From Ketogulonicigenium robustum (GTDB lineage: Bacteria > Pseudomonadota > Alphaproteobacteria > Rhodobacterales > Rhodobacteraceae): DNA of 64,000 nucleotides. The notes under the pieces were generated by a model. It was not told the DNA's origin. It did no database searches and saw only the letters and a program-made list of their open reading frames with translations. The stretch covers positions 1,241,501-1,305,500 of the forward strand of contig NZ_CP019937.1 in assembly GCF_002117445.1 (NCBI RefSeq), given 5' to 3'. Shown here one piece after another: positions 54,299 through 64,000 of the stretch. Numbering within the stretch: position 1 is the first letter of the stretch; the number at the start of each line of letters is the position of its first letter. Position numbers and translations under genes: made by a program.

Positions 54299-54500
54299 CG
54301 GCATTGCTCCTGCGGGCGCGGCTATGCCACGCTTTCCTTCGGGACATGCTATCCGCCGCGCCTTAAGGAACGGTTACCACCCCACAGCGGCTGAACGCTT
54401 GCGCGCTGCGCGCCGACCTGCCACAACATCCGCGCAGTACAGTTGCATATCAAAGGTGCCGGGCCGATCCGGCGCCCCAGCCCAACAGGAAGAGACCCGT

Positions 54501-54851
54501 ATGTCCGAGATTAAGCGCATCGAAACTGGGGCCCGCATGAGCGCCGCCGTCGTCTTCAACGGTATCGCCTATTTGGCCGGCCAATGCGAAGCCCCCGGCG
54601 AAGATATTACCACCCAGACCACCGCCGTTCTGGCCGAGATTGACCGCATTCTGGCCTTGGCTGGCACCGACAAGACCCGTCTGCTGACCGCGCAAATCTG
54701 GCTTAAGGACATCGACGCCGATTTCGCTGGTATGAATGCTGTGTGGGACAAGTGGGTCGCCGCAGGCCACACGCCTGCGCGTTACACGGGCCAAGCCTCG
54801 CTGGCGACGCCGGACTACAAGGTGGAAATCATCGTGACGGCGGCTGTCTAA
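54501..54851 (+). CDS. RidA/YjgF-family imine/enamine deaminase
   Basis: This 116-residue protein matches the RidA family. It has RIETGARMSAAVVFNGIAYL, TTQTTAVLAEIDRILALAGT, the typical DADFAGMNAVWDKWV and GHTPARYTGQASLATPDYKV with the conserved Arg and a Glu near the C-terminus (VEIIVTAAV). These trimeric proteins hydrolyse reactive enamine/imine intermediates from PLP enzymes. The ATG at 54501, with AGGAAGAG upstream, begins the family. The upstream extension of the frame runs through the divergent barrel gene and is rejected. Confidence 0.9.
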   Translation: MSEIKRIETGARMSAAVVFNGIAYLAGQCEAPGEDITTQTTAVLAEIDRILALAGTDKTRLLTAQIWLKDIDADFAGMNAVWDKWVAAGHTPARYTGQASLATPDYKVEIIVTAAV

Positions 54852-54866
54852 AACTGCGTCATTGCG

Positions 54867-54890
54867 CGCCCCGCCTGTCTGCGCGGGGCG
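54867..54890. terminator. Hairpin between ridA and the convergent ccdA gene
   Basis: CGCCCCGC and GCGGGGCG form an exact 8-base stem around an 8-base loop in the 45-base gap between two converging genes. It could act on either strand, but no strong U-run follows. Confidence 0.5.
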
Positions 54891-54896
54891 TGCGCC

Positions 54897-55652
54897 TTAG
54901 CCAATGACGGCCAGCGCCGGAAATGTTTCCAGCAACCACCAGCTGAACGCCGTGAATTGCCCGGTGATCATCAGCAGGCCTACCGTCCACAGCATCAGCC
55001 CCGAGATCCGCTCGACCCGCTCCATATGGCGGCGCATGAAGGCCATTGCGCCCGTCAGGCGCGGGAAGAATGCCGCGACCAGCAAGAACGGAATGCCGAG
55101 GCCCGCCGCATAGAACGCCAGCATCGCGGTGCCGCGCCCCAAGTCAGCCCCCGATGCGGCGAGGCCCAAAATCGCGCCCAGAATCGGCCCGAGGCAGGGT
55201 GTCCAGCCGAAGGCGAACGCCAATCCCAGCACATAGGCCCCCAGGGCCGAGCCACCCTTGTCCCCCGCATCGATGCGCGCCTCGCGCGCGAGAAACGGGA
55301 TGCGCAGGATGTTCATGAAGTGCAGCCCGAACAGCATGATGATCAAGCCTGCAATAATCAGCGTAATGTCTTGATAGCGCAGGAACACCCGGCCCATGGC
55401 CGAAAACGCGAATCCCAACAGGATGAAAACGGTCGACAGCCCCAAAACGAAAAAGACGGCGGCCAGCAGAACACCCCGGCGCGCCCGCGTGTCTTGCCCC
55501 ATATCCTTAACCGAGACGCCCCCCATATAGGCCAGATAGGGCGGCACGATCGGCAGAACGCAGGGGCTGAGGAACGACAGCGCCCCTGCCAGCAAGGCGA
55601 TCAATGCGGCAAGAAGGAACCCCGCGTCCAGAAAGGTGGCTGCATCCAGCAT
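54897..55652 (-). CDS. ccdA: Cytochrome c biogenesis protein CcdA
   Basis: This 251-residue integral membrane protein has six helices and the two functional cysteines of CcdA, in LSFLSPCVLPIVPPYLAYMG and AFAFGWTPCLGPILGAILGL. CcdA passes electrons across the membrane from thioredoxin to periplasmic thiol-disulfide proteins for cytochrome c maturation. I chose the ATG at 55652, with GAGG about 7 bases upstream, because the extension to 55685 has no support. It converges with ridA. Confidence 0.9.
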   Translation of the reverse strand: MLDAATFLDAGFLLAALIALLAGALSFLSPCVLPIVPPYLAYMGGVSVKDMGQDTRARRGVLLAAVFFVLGLSTVFILLGFAFSAMGRVFLRYQDITLIIAGLIIMLFGLHFMNILRIPFLAREARIDAGDKGGSALGAYVLGLAFAFGWTPCLGPILGAILGLAASGADLGRGTAMLAFYAAGLGIPFLLVAAFFPRLTGAMAFMRRHMERVERISGLMLWTVGLLMITGQFTAFSWWLLETFPALAVIG

Positions 55653-56346
55653 TTTACGCCTCGTCTTTGAAATCGTTTCGTTCAAATCGTTGCAACCGCT
55701 TTAGCCGCTTGTTGCAGCAAGGTCACGCCCCGCTGCGCCGCGCGCGCTTCACAAGTTGCTTAGCAGTCTGGCCGCGGGTTACGCGCCAGGCAGAATCGTT
55801 CGCGCCGTTAACCATTGGGATGAAAAATCCGCGGTCAGGCTGCGAATCTACGCTCCGTTGCCGTGCGCAAGACGGCTGTTCGGCGGTATGCGCGACGGGT
55901 CTTGCCGATCGCACAATTATTGACCTTTCGTCACGCAAACCGCCCAGCCCCTTGCCCCGTTGGCCCCGCAGCCCGCCGCGAAATGCGAGGACCTAAAGAT
56001 AGTTGCGATGCGGACTTGCCTTCACGGATCGCCGCGCTTTAAAGCTGGTTCCACGCGCCCCAATTGGCGCTGTGCGCGCTGACGTTCGGTCGCCACCGGG
56101 CCAGGCGCAAAAATCATCACAGCCGCTGCCATCGGTTCTTGACTACAAGCGCACCGACGCAATATGTTGACGGAAGACCAAGCAAGACCACAACCTGATG
56201 TTTCGACGCGGCCTAAAAGCCATCATCGGCAGCATGTTGCAGATGCTTTAAATTGAGTGACTTACAACAGTAATGGCACCCTGCCGCGACCCATTTCACC
56301 CATGGGCCGACCGGTAGCGGCGCCCCAAAACAAAGGGACACGAGGC
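55653..56346. other. 694-bp region without a convincing gene between ccdA and nrdH
   Basis: No open frame here has a family motif, a good ribosome site or codon use like its neighbours. Near the ccdA end AAATCGTT occurs twice in direct orientation (55670 and 55684). A candidate NrdR box lies at 56157. The remainder probably holds the nrd promoter and a long leader. Confidence 0.6.
56157..56172. promoter_or_regulatory. Candidate NrdR box upstream of nrdHIEF
   Basis: ACGCAATATGTTGACG resembles the NrdR consensus ACACWATATMTTGWGT, with the core AATATnTTG preserved. It lies 175 bases before nrdH. The usual second box about 31 bases away is not seen, so confidence is limited. Confidence 0.35.
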
Positions 56347-56568
56347 ATGTCGATCATGATCTATTCCAAGCCCGGCTGCGTGCAGTGCACGGCAACCGCT
56401 CGCGCAATGGATGCACGTCAAATCACCTTTGAAATGGTCGATATTACTGTCGACGAAAGCGCCTTTGCGGCCGTCGAAGCCTTGGGCTATCGCCAGCTGC
56501 CCGTCGTCGTGGCCGATGACCAGCATTGGTCGGGCTTTCGCCCTGACCGCATTGCTGCCCTCGCTTAA
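56347..56568 (+). CDS. nrdH: Glutaredoxin-like protein NrdH
   Basis: This 73-residue redoxin has the glutaredoxin-type CxxC in MIYSKPGCVQCTATARAMDA and the family C-terminus LPVVVADDQHWSGFRPDRIA (WSGFRPD is a NrdH hallmark). It reduces the class Ib ribonucleotide reductase NrdE, drawing electrons from thioredoxin reductase. The ATG at 56347 is preferred because the frame upstream to 56257 has no homology. It is the first gene of nrdHIEF. Confidence 0.95.
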   Translation: MSIMIYSKPGCVQCTATARAMDARQITFEMVDITVDESAFAAVEALGYRQLPVVVADDQHWSGFRPDRIAALA

Positions 56569-56672
56569 CAGGGCGCTGTTTTAATACGGTGCCCGTCATA
56601 CGGCACCGTGCTCGCATTTCCTGACCTGCCGCCTACCACCGCACCCTAGCGGTGCTGCGGCGGCGAGGCACC

Positions 56673-57061
56673 ATGATACCCGTGATCTATTTTTCGTCCG
56701 GAACGGCGAATACGCACAAGCTCGCCGTCAAACTTGAACGCCCGCTGATGCGAATCCCGATCCGACAGGACGACCCCCTGCCGCAGCCGGACGCGCCCTT
56801 CGTGTTGATGGTGCCAACCTACGGCGATGGCGAGGGGCGCGGCGTGGTGCCAAAGCGGGTGATACAGTTTTTGAACCTGCCCGAAAATCGCGCCCTTTTG
56901 CGCGGGGTGATCGGTACAGGGAACAGGAACTTTGGGACATTGTTTGCACAGGCCGCCAAAGTTGTGGCCGCAAAATGCGGTGTTCCAGTGCTATATACTG
57001 CGGAGCTGGCTGGTACCTCGGCCGACGTCCGCGCCATAAACGATATACTAGCGAGGCTGTG

Positions 57062-57062
<1 letters not shown>
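56673..57062 (+). CDS. nrdI: Flavodoxin-like NrdI protein
   Basis: This 129-residue FMN protein starts [20 protein letters not shown] and has [20 protein letters not shown] and [20 protein letters not shown], all NrdI motifs. It supplies superoxide or related oxidant to build the dimanganese-tyrosyl radical cofactor of NrdF. The ATG at 56673 is preferred over one at 56652, because GAGG precedes it. Its stop overlaps the nrdE start by one base. Confidence 0.94.
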
Positions 57063-60189
<3,127 letters not shown>

Positions 60190-60213
60190 ACCGCAAGAAA
60201 GGCCCTGTCGCTT

Positions 60214-61050
60214 ATGTTCGAGGCACTTAGCCTGCATACTTTGCTGCCAATGGGGGGCGCGCTGGTTATAGCCGGCGCGCTTTCCGGCCTTTTGGCAGGC
60301 CTGTTCGGCATTGGCGGCGGCGCAATCGCCGTGCCCGTGCTCTACGAGATTTTCCGCCTTTTGGGCATAGACCCGACTGTCGCGATGCCCTTGGCCGTCG
60401 GCACATCGTTGGCGATTATCGTGCCCACATCTTTCACCTCGGCCCGGGGCCACTACCAACGTGGCACGCTGGATCTGCGGATTATCCGGCTGTGGGCGTT
60501 CCCCGTGGTGATCGGTGTCGTGCTGGGCGCGGCCATTGCACGCATTGCCAGCCCCGCTGTGTTCCAGATCGTGTTTATCGTCGTTGCATCGGTCAACGCC
60601 GTTAAAATGCTGACCGGCGGTGGCGGCTGGCAGATTGCACAAAGCCTGCCGGGCAAAGCGGTGATGCGTGTCTACGGCTTTATTATCGGGGTGCTATCAT
60701 CGCTGATGGGCATCGGCGGCGGCACGATCACCAATCTGGTGCTGACGCTTTACGGGATTGATATCCGCCGCGCGATTTCCACCGCAGCAGGCGTCGGCAC
60801 GCTGATCGCCCTGCCCGGCGCGATCGGCTACATGATCGCAGGCTGGGGTAAGCCGGGCCTGCCGCCCGATGCGATTGGCTATGTCTCGACCCTGGCGTTT
60901 CTGATCACCATCCCGACGACAGTGCTGGTCACCCCACTGGGGGTGCGACTGGCCCATACATTGCCGCGCCGCACGCTCGAGGTTGCTTTCGGCGTCTTCC
61001 TTCTGCTCGTCTCCAGCCGGTTTGTGTTCGATCTGGTGTTTCAGGCGTAA
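60214..61050 (+). CDS. TauE/SafE-family membrane exporter
   Basis: This 278-residue membrane protein belongs to the TauE/SafE family. It has two similar halves, each opening with a glycine-rich helix ([20 protein letters not shown] and [20 protein letters not shown]). About eight helices are visible. Members export sulfite, sulfoacetate or other organic anions. No sulfur gene lies nearby, so the substrate is unknown. The 3' end overlaps the convergent dadA by 10 bases. Confidence 0.9.
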   Translation: MFEALSLHTLLPMGGALVIAGALSGLLAGLFGIGGGAIAVPVLYEIFRLLGIDPTVAMPLAVGTSLAIIVPTSFTSARGHYQRGTLDLRIIRLWAFPVVIGVVLGAAIARIASPAVFQIVFIVVASVNAVKMLTGGGGWQIAQSLPGKAVMRVYGFIIGVLSSLMGIGGGTITNLVLTLYGIDIRRAISTAAGVGTLIALPGAIGYMIAGWGKPGLPPDAIGYVSTLAFLITIPTTVLVTPLGVRLAHTLPRRTLEVAFGVFLLLVSSRFVFDLVFQA

Positions 61051-62294
61051 CGCGCAAATGCCAGATCGTCGGACTGGATCGCCGTCTCGCGCCCGCTGAT
61101 CACATCGGCCAAAACGCGCCCCGAGCCAGCGGACATTGTCCACCCCAGCGTGCCATGGCCGGTGTTCAAAAACAGGTTCGGGTAGGACGTCGACCCCACA
61201 ACAGGCGTGCCGTCGGGGGTCATGGGGCGGAATCCCGTCCAGAATGTCGCCTTTTCTAAATCGCCCGCATCGCCAAACAGATCGGTCAGCGAGTGATCCA
61301 ACGCGGCGCGGCGCTTTGGACCAAGGCTGCGGTCAAAGCCGGTAATCTCGGCCATGCCGCCCACGCGGATGCGGTCGCCAAGACGCGTGATGGCAATCTT
61401 GTGGGCCTCGTCCATCACGGTTGATTCCGGCGCGCGATCATAGTTCTGGATCGGCGCCGTGATCGAGTAGCCCTTCATGGGATACACGGGCAGTTTCATA
61501 CCCAAAGGTTTGACAATAAAGGGCGAATAGCTACCCATGGCGACGACATAGGCATCGGCCGTCATCACGCCGGTGCTGGTTTCGACGCCAGTAATCTTGC
61601 CGCCATCATGCATCAGGCGATTGATTGTCACCCCGTTATGGAAGGTCACGCCCCGTGCGGCGGCCATCTGCGCCAGATTGTTGGTAAAGATAAAGCAATC
61701 GCCCGTCTCGTCCCCCGGCAGATAGAGGCCGGCTACGATTTTGTCTTGCGATGCTGCAAGGCCAGGCTCCAACCGCACGCAGCCAGCCGCGTCCAACATC
61801 TCAAAGGGCACGCCTTCGGCACGCAGCACCTCGATGTCCTTCTGCAGGCCGTCGACGGTTTTTTGGTTTCGAAACACCTCCAATGTGCCCTTCTGGCGGG
61901 CGTCGTATTCGATGCCTGTCTCGATACGCAGCGCCATCAGGCAGTCGCGGGAGTACTCGGCCAGCCGCATCATGCGCCCCTTGTTCACCGCATAGGCTTT
62001 GGGGGTGCAGTTCATCAACATCTGCCACATCCAACCGATTTTACGCGGCTCGGGCATGGGGTTGATGATCAAGGGCGGGTATTTGCTGAACATCCACTTA
62101 ATGGCTTTCAGCGGGATACCGGGGGCGGCCCAAGGCGTTGAATAACCGGGTGAAATCTCGCCCGCATTGGCAAAGCTGGTTTCCAGCGCAGGGCCGCCCT
62201 GCCTGTCAACGACAGTCACCTCGTGTCCATCGGCGGCCAGATACCACGCGGTGGTGACACCAATCACACCCGAGCCCAAAACCAAGATCTTCAT
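61041..62294 (-). CDS. dadA: D-amino acid dehydrogenase
   Basis: This 417-residue flavoenzyme starts [20 protein letters not shown] (FAD binding) and has [20 protein letters not shown], a DadA hallmark. [20 protein letters not shown]-like [20 protein letters not shown] and [17 protein letters not shown] close the FAD site. It oxidises D-amino acids, chiefly D-alanine, to keto acids at the inner face of the membrane. The ATG at 62294 is the family start; the upstream extension to 62360 is not. It diverges from the glycine riboswitch. Confidence 0.93.
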   Translation of the reverse strand: MKILVLGSGVIGVTTAWYLAADGHEVTVVDRQGGPALETSFANAGEISPGYSTPWAAPGIPLKAIKWMFSKYPPLIINPMPEPRKIGWMWQMLMNCTPKAYAVNKGRMMRLAEYSRDCLMALRIETGIEYDARQKGTLEVFRNQKTVDGLQKDIEVLRAEGVPFEMLDAAGCVRLEPGLAASQDKIVAGLYLPGDETGDCFIFTNNLAQMAAARGVTFHNGVTINRLMHDGGKITGVETSTGVMTADAYVVAMGSYSPFIVKPLGMKLPVYPMKGYSITAPIQNYDRAPESTVMDEAHKIAITRLGDRIRVGGMAEITGFDRSLGPKRRAALDHSLTDLFGDAGDLEKATFWTGFRPMTPDGTPVVGSTSYPNLFLNTGHGTLGWTMSAGSGRVLADVISGRETAIQSDDLAFARYA

Positions 62295-62516
62295 TCGTGC
62301 CACCGATCGCTGCGTAAAGTCGCCGCGAGTATACGCAATACCCGCGCAAGAGTTTCGCAAAGACAGCGCCCGCGCACCGCCGCTTGCGGCTTTTCAACCG
62401 AAAATGGCGCAGTATTCCGAATATTCTACGGTATGATTTAATTTTCATCGAATGATCTTCGACAACCATGAAACCCCTTGTCAGAATCGGCGCGGGCTTG
62501 CTAACTGCACCTCGTC

Positions 62517-62692
62517 AGAATCGGGAGAAACCGGCGCAGCCCTCGGGCAAACGCTGGTGCCGAAGGAGCAACCGCCCCGGTAAACTCTCAGGCAAAGGGA
62601 CCATTCTGGCAACGGACTCTGGAGAGTGGCGCAAGCCCGCCGAAGGGATAACGATCTCAGGCGCCCGGTAACGGGTGAAGACAGAGGGGGCA
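62517..62692 (+). ncRNA. Tandem glycine riboswitch
   Basis: Two aptamers are visible. The first has GGTGCCGAAGGAGCAACC and AAACTCTCAGGCAAAGGGAC, and a linker leads into GGACTCTGGAGAG. The second has GCCGAAGGGATAACGATCTC and CAGGCGCCCGGTAACGG, ending GAAGACAGAGGGGG. The motifs CCGAAGG and CTCAGGC occur twice, as in known tandem glycine switches. It lies 68 bases before gcvT and should turn on the glycine-cleavage genes when glycine is high. Confidence 0.93.
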
Positions 62693-62760
62693 CGAAATAG
62701 CAGGCGCACGCCTGTTTGAGTGCTTGGCCATAGGCCAGCCGTTGCTTTTGGGGGTTGGCC

Positions 62761-63882
62761 ATGGCCGAACTGATGACGAACGCGCTGCAGCAACTGCCGC
62801 TTGCAGCCCTTCACCATGAATTGGGCGCAAAGATGTGCCCCTTCGCGGGCTATGAAATGCCCATCAATTACCCCGCCGGCGTGATGAAAGAACACATCCA
62901 TACCCGCACACATGCGGGTCTGTTCGACGTTAGCCATATGGGCCAAGTCTTGCTGCAGCCCAAAGGCGACATGGAGACGCTGGCGCTGGCGTTCGAACGG
63001 CTGATGCCCGTGGACGTGCTGGCCGTAAAGCCCGGCCGCCAGCGTTATGGCCTGTTGACGAACGAAGACGGCGGTATTTTGGACGATCTGATGTTCGCCA
63101 ACCGCGACGATCACTATTATGTCGTCGTCAACGCTGCCTGCAAAACCGCCGACCTCGCTCACCTGCGCGCGCATCTGTCGGATGTCGCCGATGTGATTGA
63201 AGTGACAGACCGCGCCCTGCTGGCATTGCAAGGCCCTGACGCCGAAGCGGTTCTGGAGGCCATCGTGCCCGGGACCGCAGCGATGCGTTTCATGGATGTG
63301 GGCGTTTTTGGCGATCTGTGGATCTCGCGCTCGGGCTATACCGGCGAAGACGGGTTCGAAATTTCGGTGCCACTGGATCAGGTCACGGCGTTTGCGCACA
63401 GCCTGCTGGCCGACACGCGCGTGCAGCCCATCGGTCTTGGCGCACGCGACAGCCTCCGCCTCGAAGCGGGTCTTTGCCTTTACGGCCACGACATCGACAC
63501 CACCACCAGCCCAGTCGAGGCCAATTTGACATGGGCGATTCAAAAAGCCCGTCGCACTGGTGGCGCGCGCGAAGGCGGTTTTGCCGGCGCTGATCGTATT
63601 CTACGCGAAATGCGTGACGGCCCTAGCCGCTTGCGCGCGGGTTTGCTGCCGGACGGCCGCGCCCCCTTGCGCGAGGGTGTGGAACTGATTGAAAATGAAC
63701 AGGTGATCGGGCGGATCACATCGGGTGGCTTCGGCCCCACTTTGGAACGCCCTGTCGCAATGGGCTATGTCCCGACTGCCAAAGCCACCGTCGGCACCGA
63801 ATTGACCGCCAGCCTGCGCGGGCGGGCGCAAGGTGTAAGCGTTGCCGACATGCCCTTCTTTCCAAACCGTTATAAACGCTGA
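62761..63882 (+). CDS. gcvT: Glycine cleavage system aminomethyltransferase (T protein)
   Basis: This 373-residue protein has the folate-binding GcvT fold. It starts with [20 protein letters not shown] and has [15 protein letters not shown], and the middle reads [38 protein letters not shown] and [20 protein letters not shown]. It transfers the methylene group to tetrahydrofolate with release of ammonia. The ATG at 62761, with GGGGG upstream, is preferred over a TTG at 62755. It is 8 bases ahead of gcvH and follows the glycine riboswitch. Confidence 0.95.
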   Translation: MAELMTNALQQLPLAALHHELGAKMCPFAGYEMPINYPAGVMKEHIHTRTHAGLFDVSHMGQVLLQPKGDMETLALAFERLMPVDVLAVKPGRQRYGLLTNEDGGILDDLMFANRDDHYYVVVNAACKTADLAHLRAHLSDVADVIEVTDRALLALQGPDAEAVLEAIVPGTAAMRFMDVGVFGDLWISRSGYTGEDGFEISVPLDQVTAFAHSLLADTRVQPIGLGARDSLRLEAGLCLYGHDIDTTTSPVEANLTWAIQKARRTGGAREGGFAGADRILREMRDGPSRLRAGLLPDGRAPLREGVELIENEQVIGRITSGGFGPTLERPVAMGYVPTAKATVGTELTASLRGRAQGVSVADMPFFPNRYKR

Positions 63883-63890
63883 GAGCCCCA

Positions 63891-64000
63891 ATGAAATATA
63901 CCGAAGACCACGAATGGCTGCGCGTCGATGGTGACGTGATCACCGTCGGCATCACCGAATTCGCCGCCGAACAACTGGGCGATGTCGTTTTCGTCGAACT
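63891..64000 (+). CDS. gcvH: Glycine cleavage system H protein (N-terminal fragment)
   Basis: The first 36 codons read [20 protein letters not shown], then [16 protein letters not shown], which matches the lipoyl-carrier H protein N-terminus. The frame runs off the window, so the lipoylated lysine is not seen. Its ATG follows gcvT by 8 bases, and the gene is part of the riboswitch-controlled operon. A downstream gcvP is likely but is not visible. Confidence 0.95.
   Translation, partial: MKYTEDHEWLRVDGDVITVGITEFAAEQLGDVVFVE

Noticed and set aside
55604-55996. 130-codon plus-strand frame between ccdA and nrdH
   Set aside because: It overlaps the 5' part of ccdA, begins without a ribosome site and has an arginine/serine/proline-rich random-looking composition.
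56157-56205. Second NrdR box at the expected 31-base distance
   Set aside because: The sequence about 31 bases downstream (ACAACCTGATGTTTCG) matches the consensus too poorly.

Overview
This is a GC-rich, densely packed chromosomal segment from an alphaproteobacterium, most probably a member of the Rhodobacterales (Rhodobacteraceae/Paracoccaceae). The evidence is the dusB-ntrB-ntrC-ntrY-ntrX cluster with sigma-54-loop-less NtrC and NtrX, the fused ispDF followed by pgpA and a short pncC, CckA, an RpoE-ChrR singlet-oxygen module, class Ib nrdHIEF, and a tandem glycine riboswitch ahead of gcvTH. No rRNA, CRISPR array or prophage is present. The genus cannot be fixed from the sequence alone.

Layout. 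Position 1-645 holds a truncated siderophore-interacting reductase. From 748 to 10612 a minus-strand catabolic operon contains a GntR regulator, a complete Opp/Dpp-type ABC importer and three hydrolases: a creatinase-like M24 protein with a degraded metal site, an AspA/AstE-type deacylase and an amidohydrolase. Two perfect 20-bp palindromes lie in its divergent promoter region. An aldo/keto reductase and a DUF885 hydrolase are transcribed the other way (10835-12991). A glycosyltransferase/hydrolase fusion protein follows (13035-15170).

From 15297 to 18220 lies an insertion-sequence graveyard: an IS5-family element interrupted by an IS3-family element, then an IS481-family relic. It abuts tRNA-Ser(CGA). 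Housekeeping and signalling genes fill 18618-35827: ntrX, ntrY, ntrC, ntrB, dusB, ispDF, pgpA, pncC, guaB, rsmB, a secreted protein under a striking 5'-leader hairpin, cckA, plsC and a globin-coupled chemoreceptor.

Next come an orphan LamG-like secreted pair (35832-36979), a purine-salvage set (nucleoside hydrolase, adenine deaminase, phosphoribosyltransferase; 37252-40575), two M20 amidohydrolases and a polyamine-type ABC importer (40640-46945). Position 47101-53662 is a compact photo-oxidative-stress regulon. Three promoters share the architecture TGATCC-N18-TAAT; they drive rpoE-chrR, a divergent four-gene operon (flavin oxidoreductase, DUF1365, CFA-type methyltransferase, DNA photolyase) and a DUF2177 membrane protein. 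The right end carries an outer-membrane protein, ridA, ccdA, nrdHIEF, a TauE-type exporter, dadA, and the glycine-riboswitch-controlled gcvT-gcvH, which runs off the window.

The most interesting items are the RpoE regulon with its three matching promoters, the metal-site-degraded M24 protein embedded in an uncharacterised transport/hydrolase operon, and the leader hairpin that encloses the ribosome-binding site of the secreted gene at 30959.
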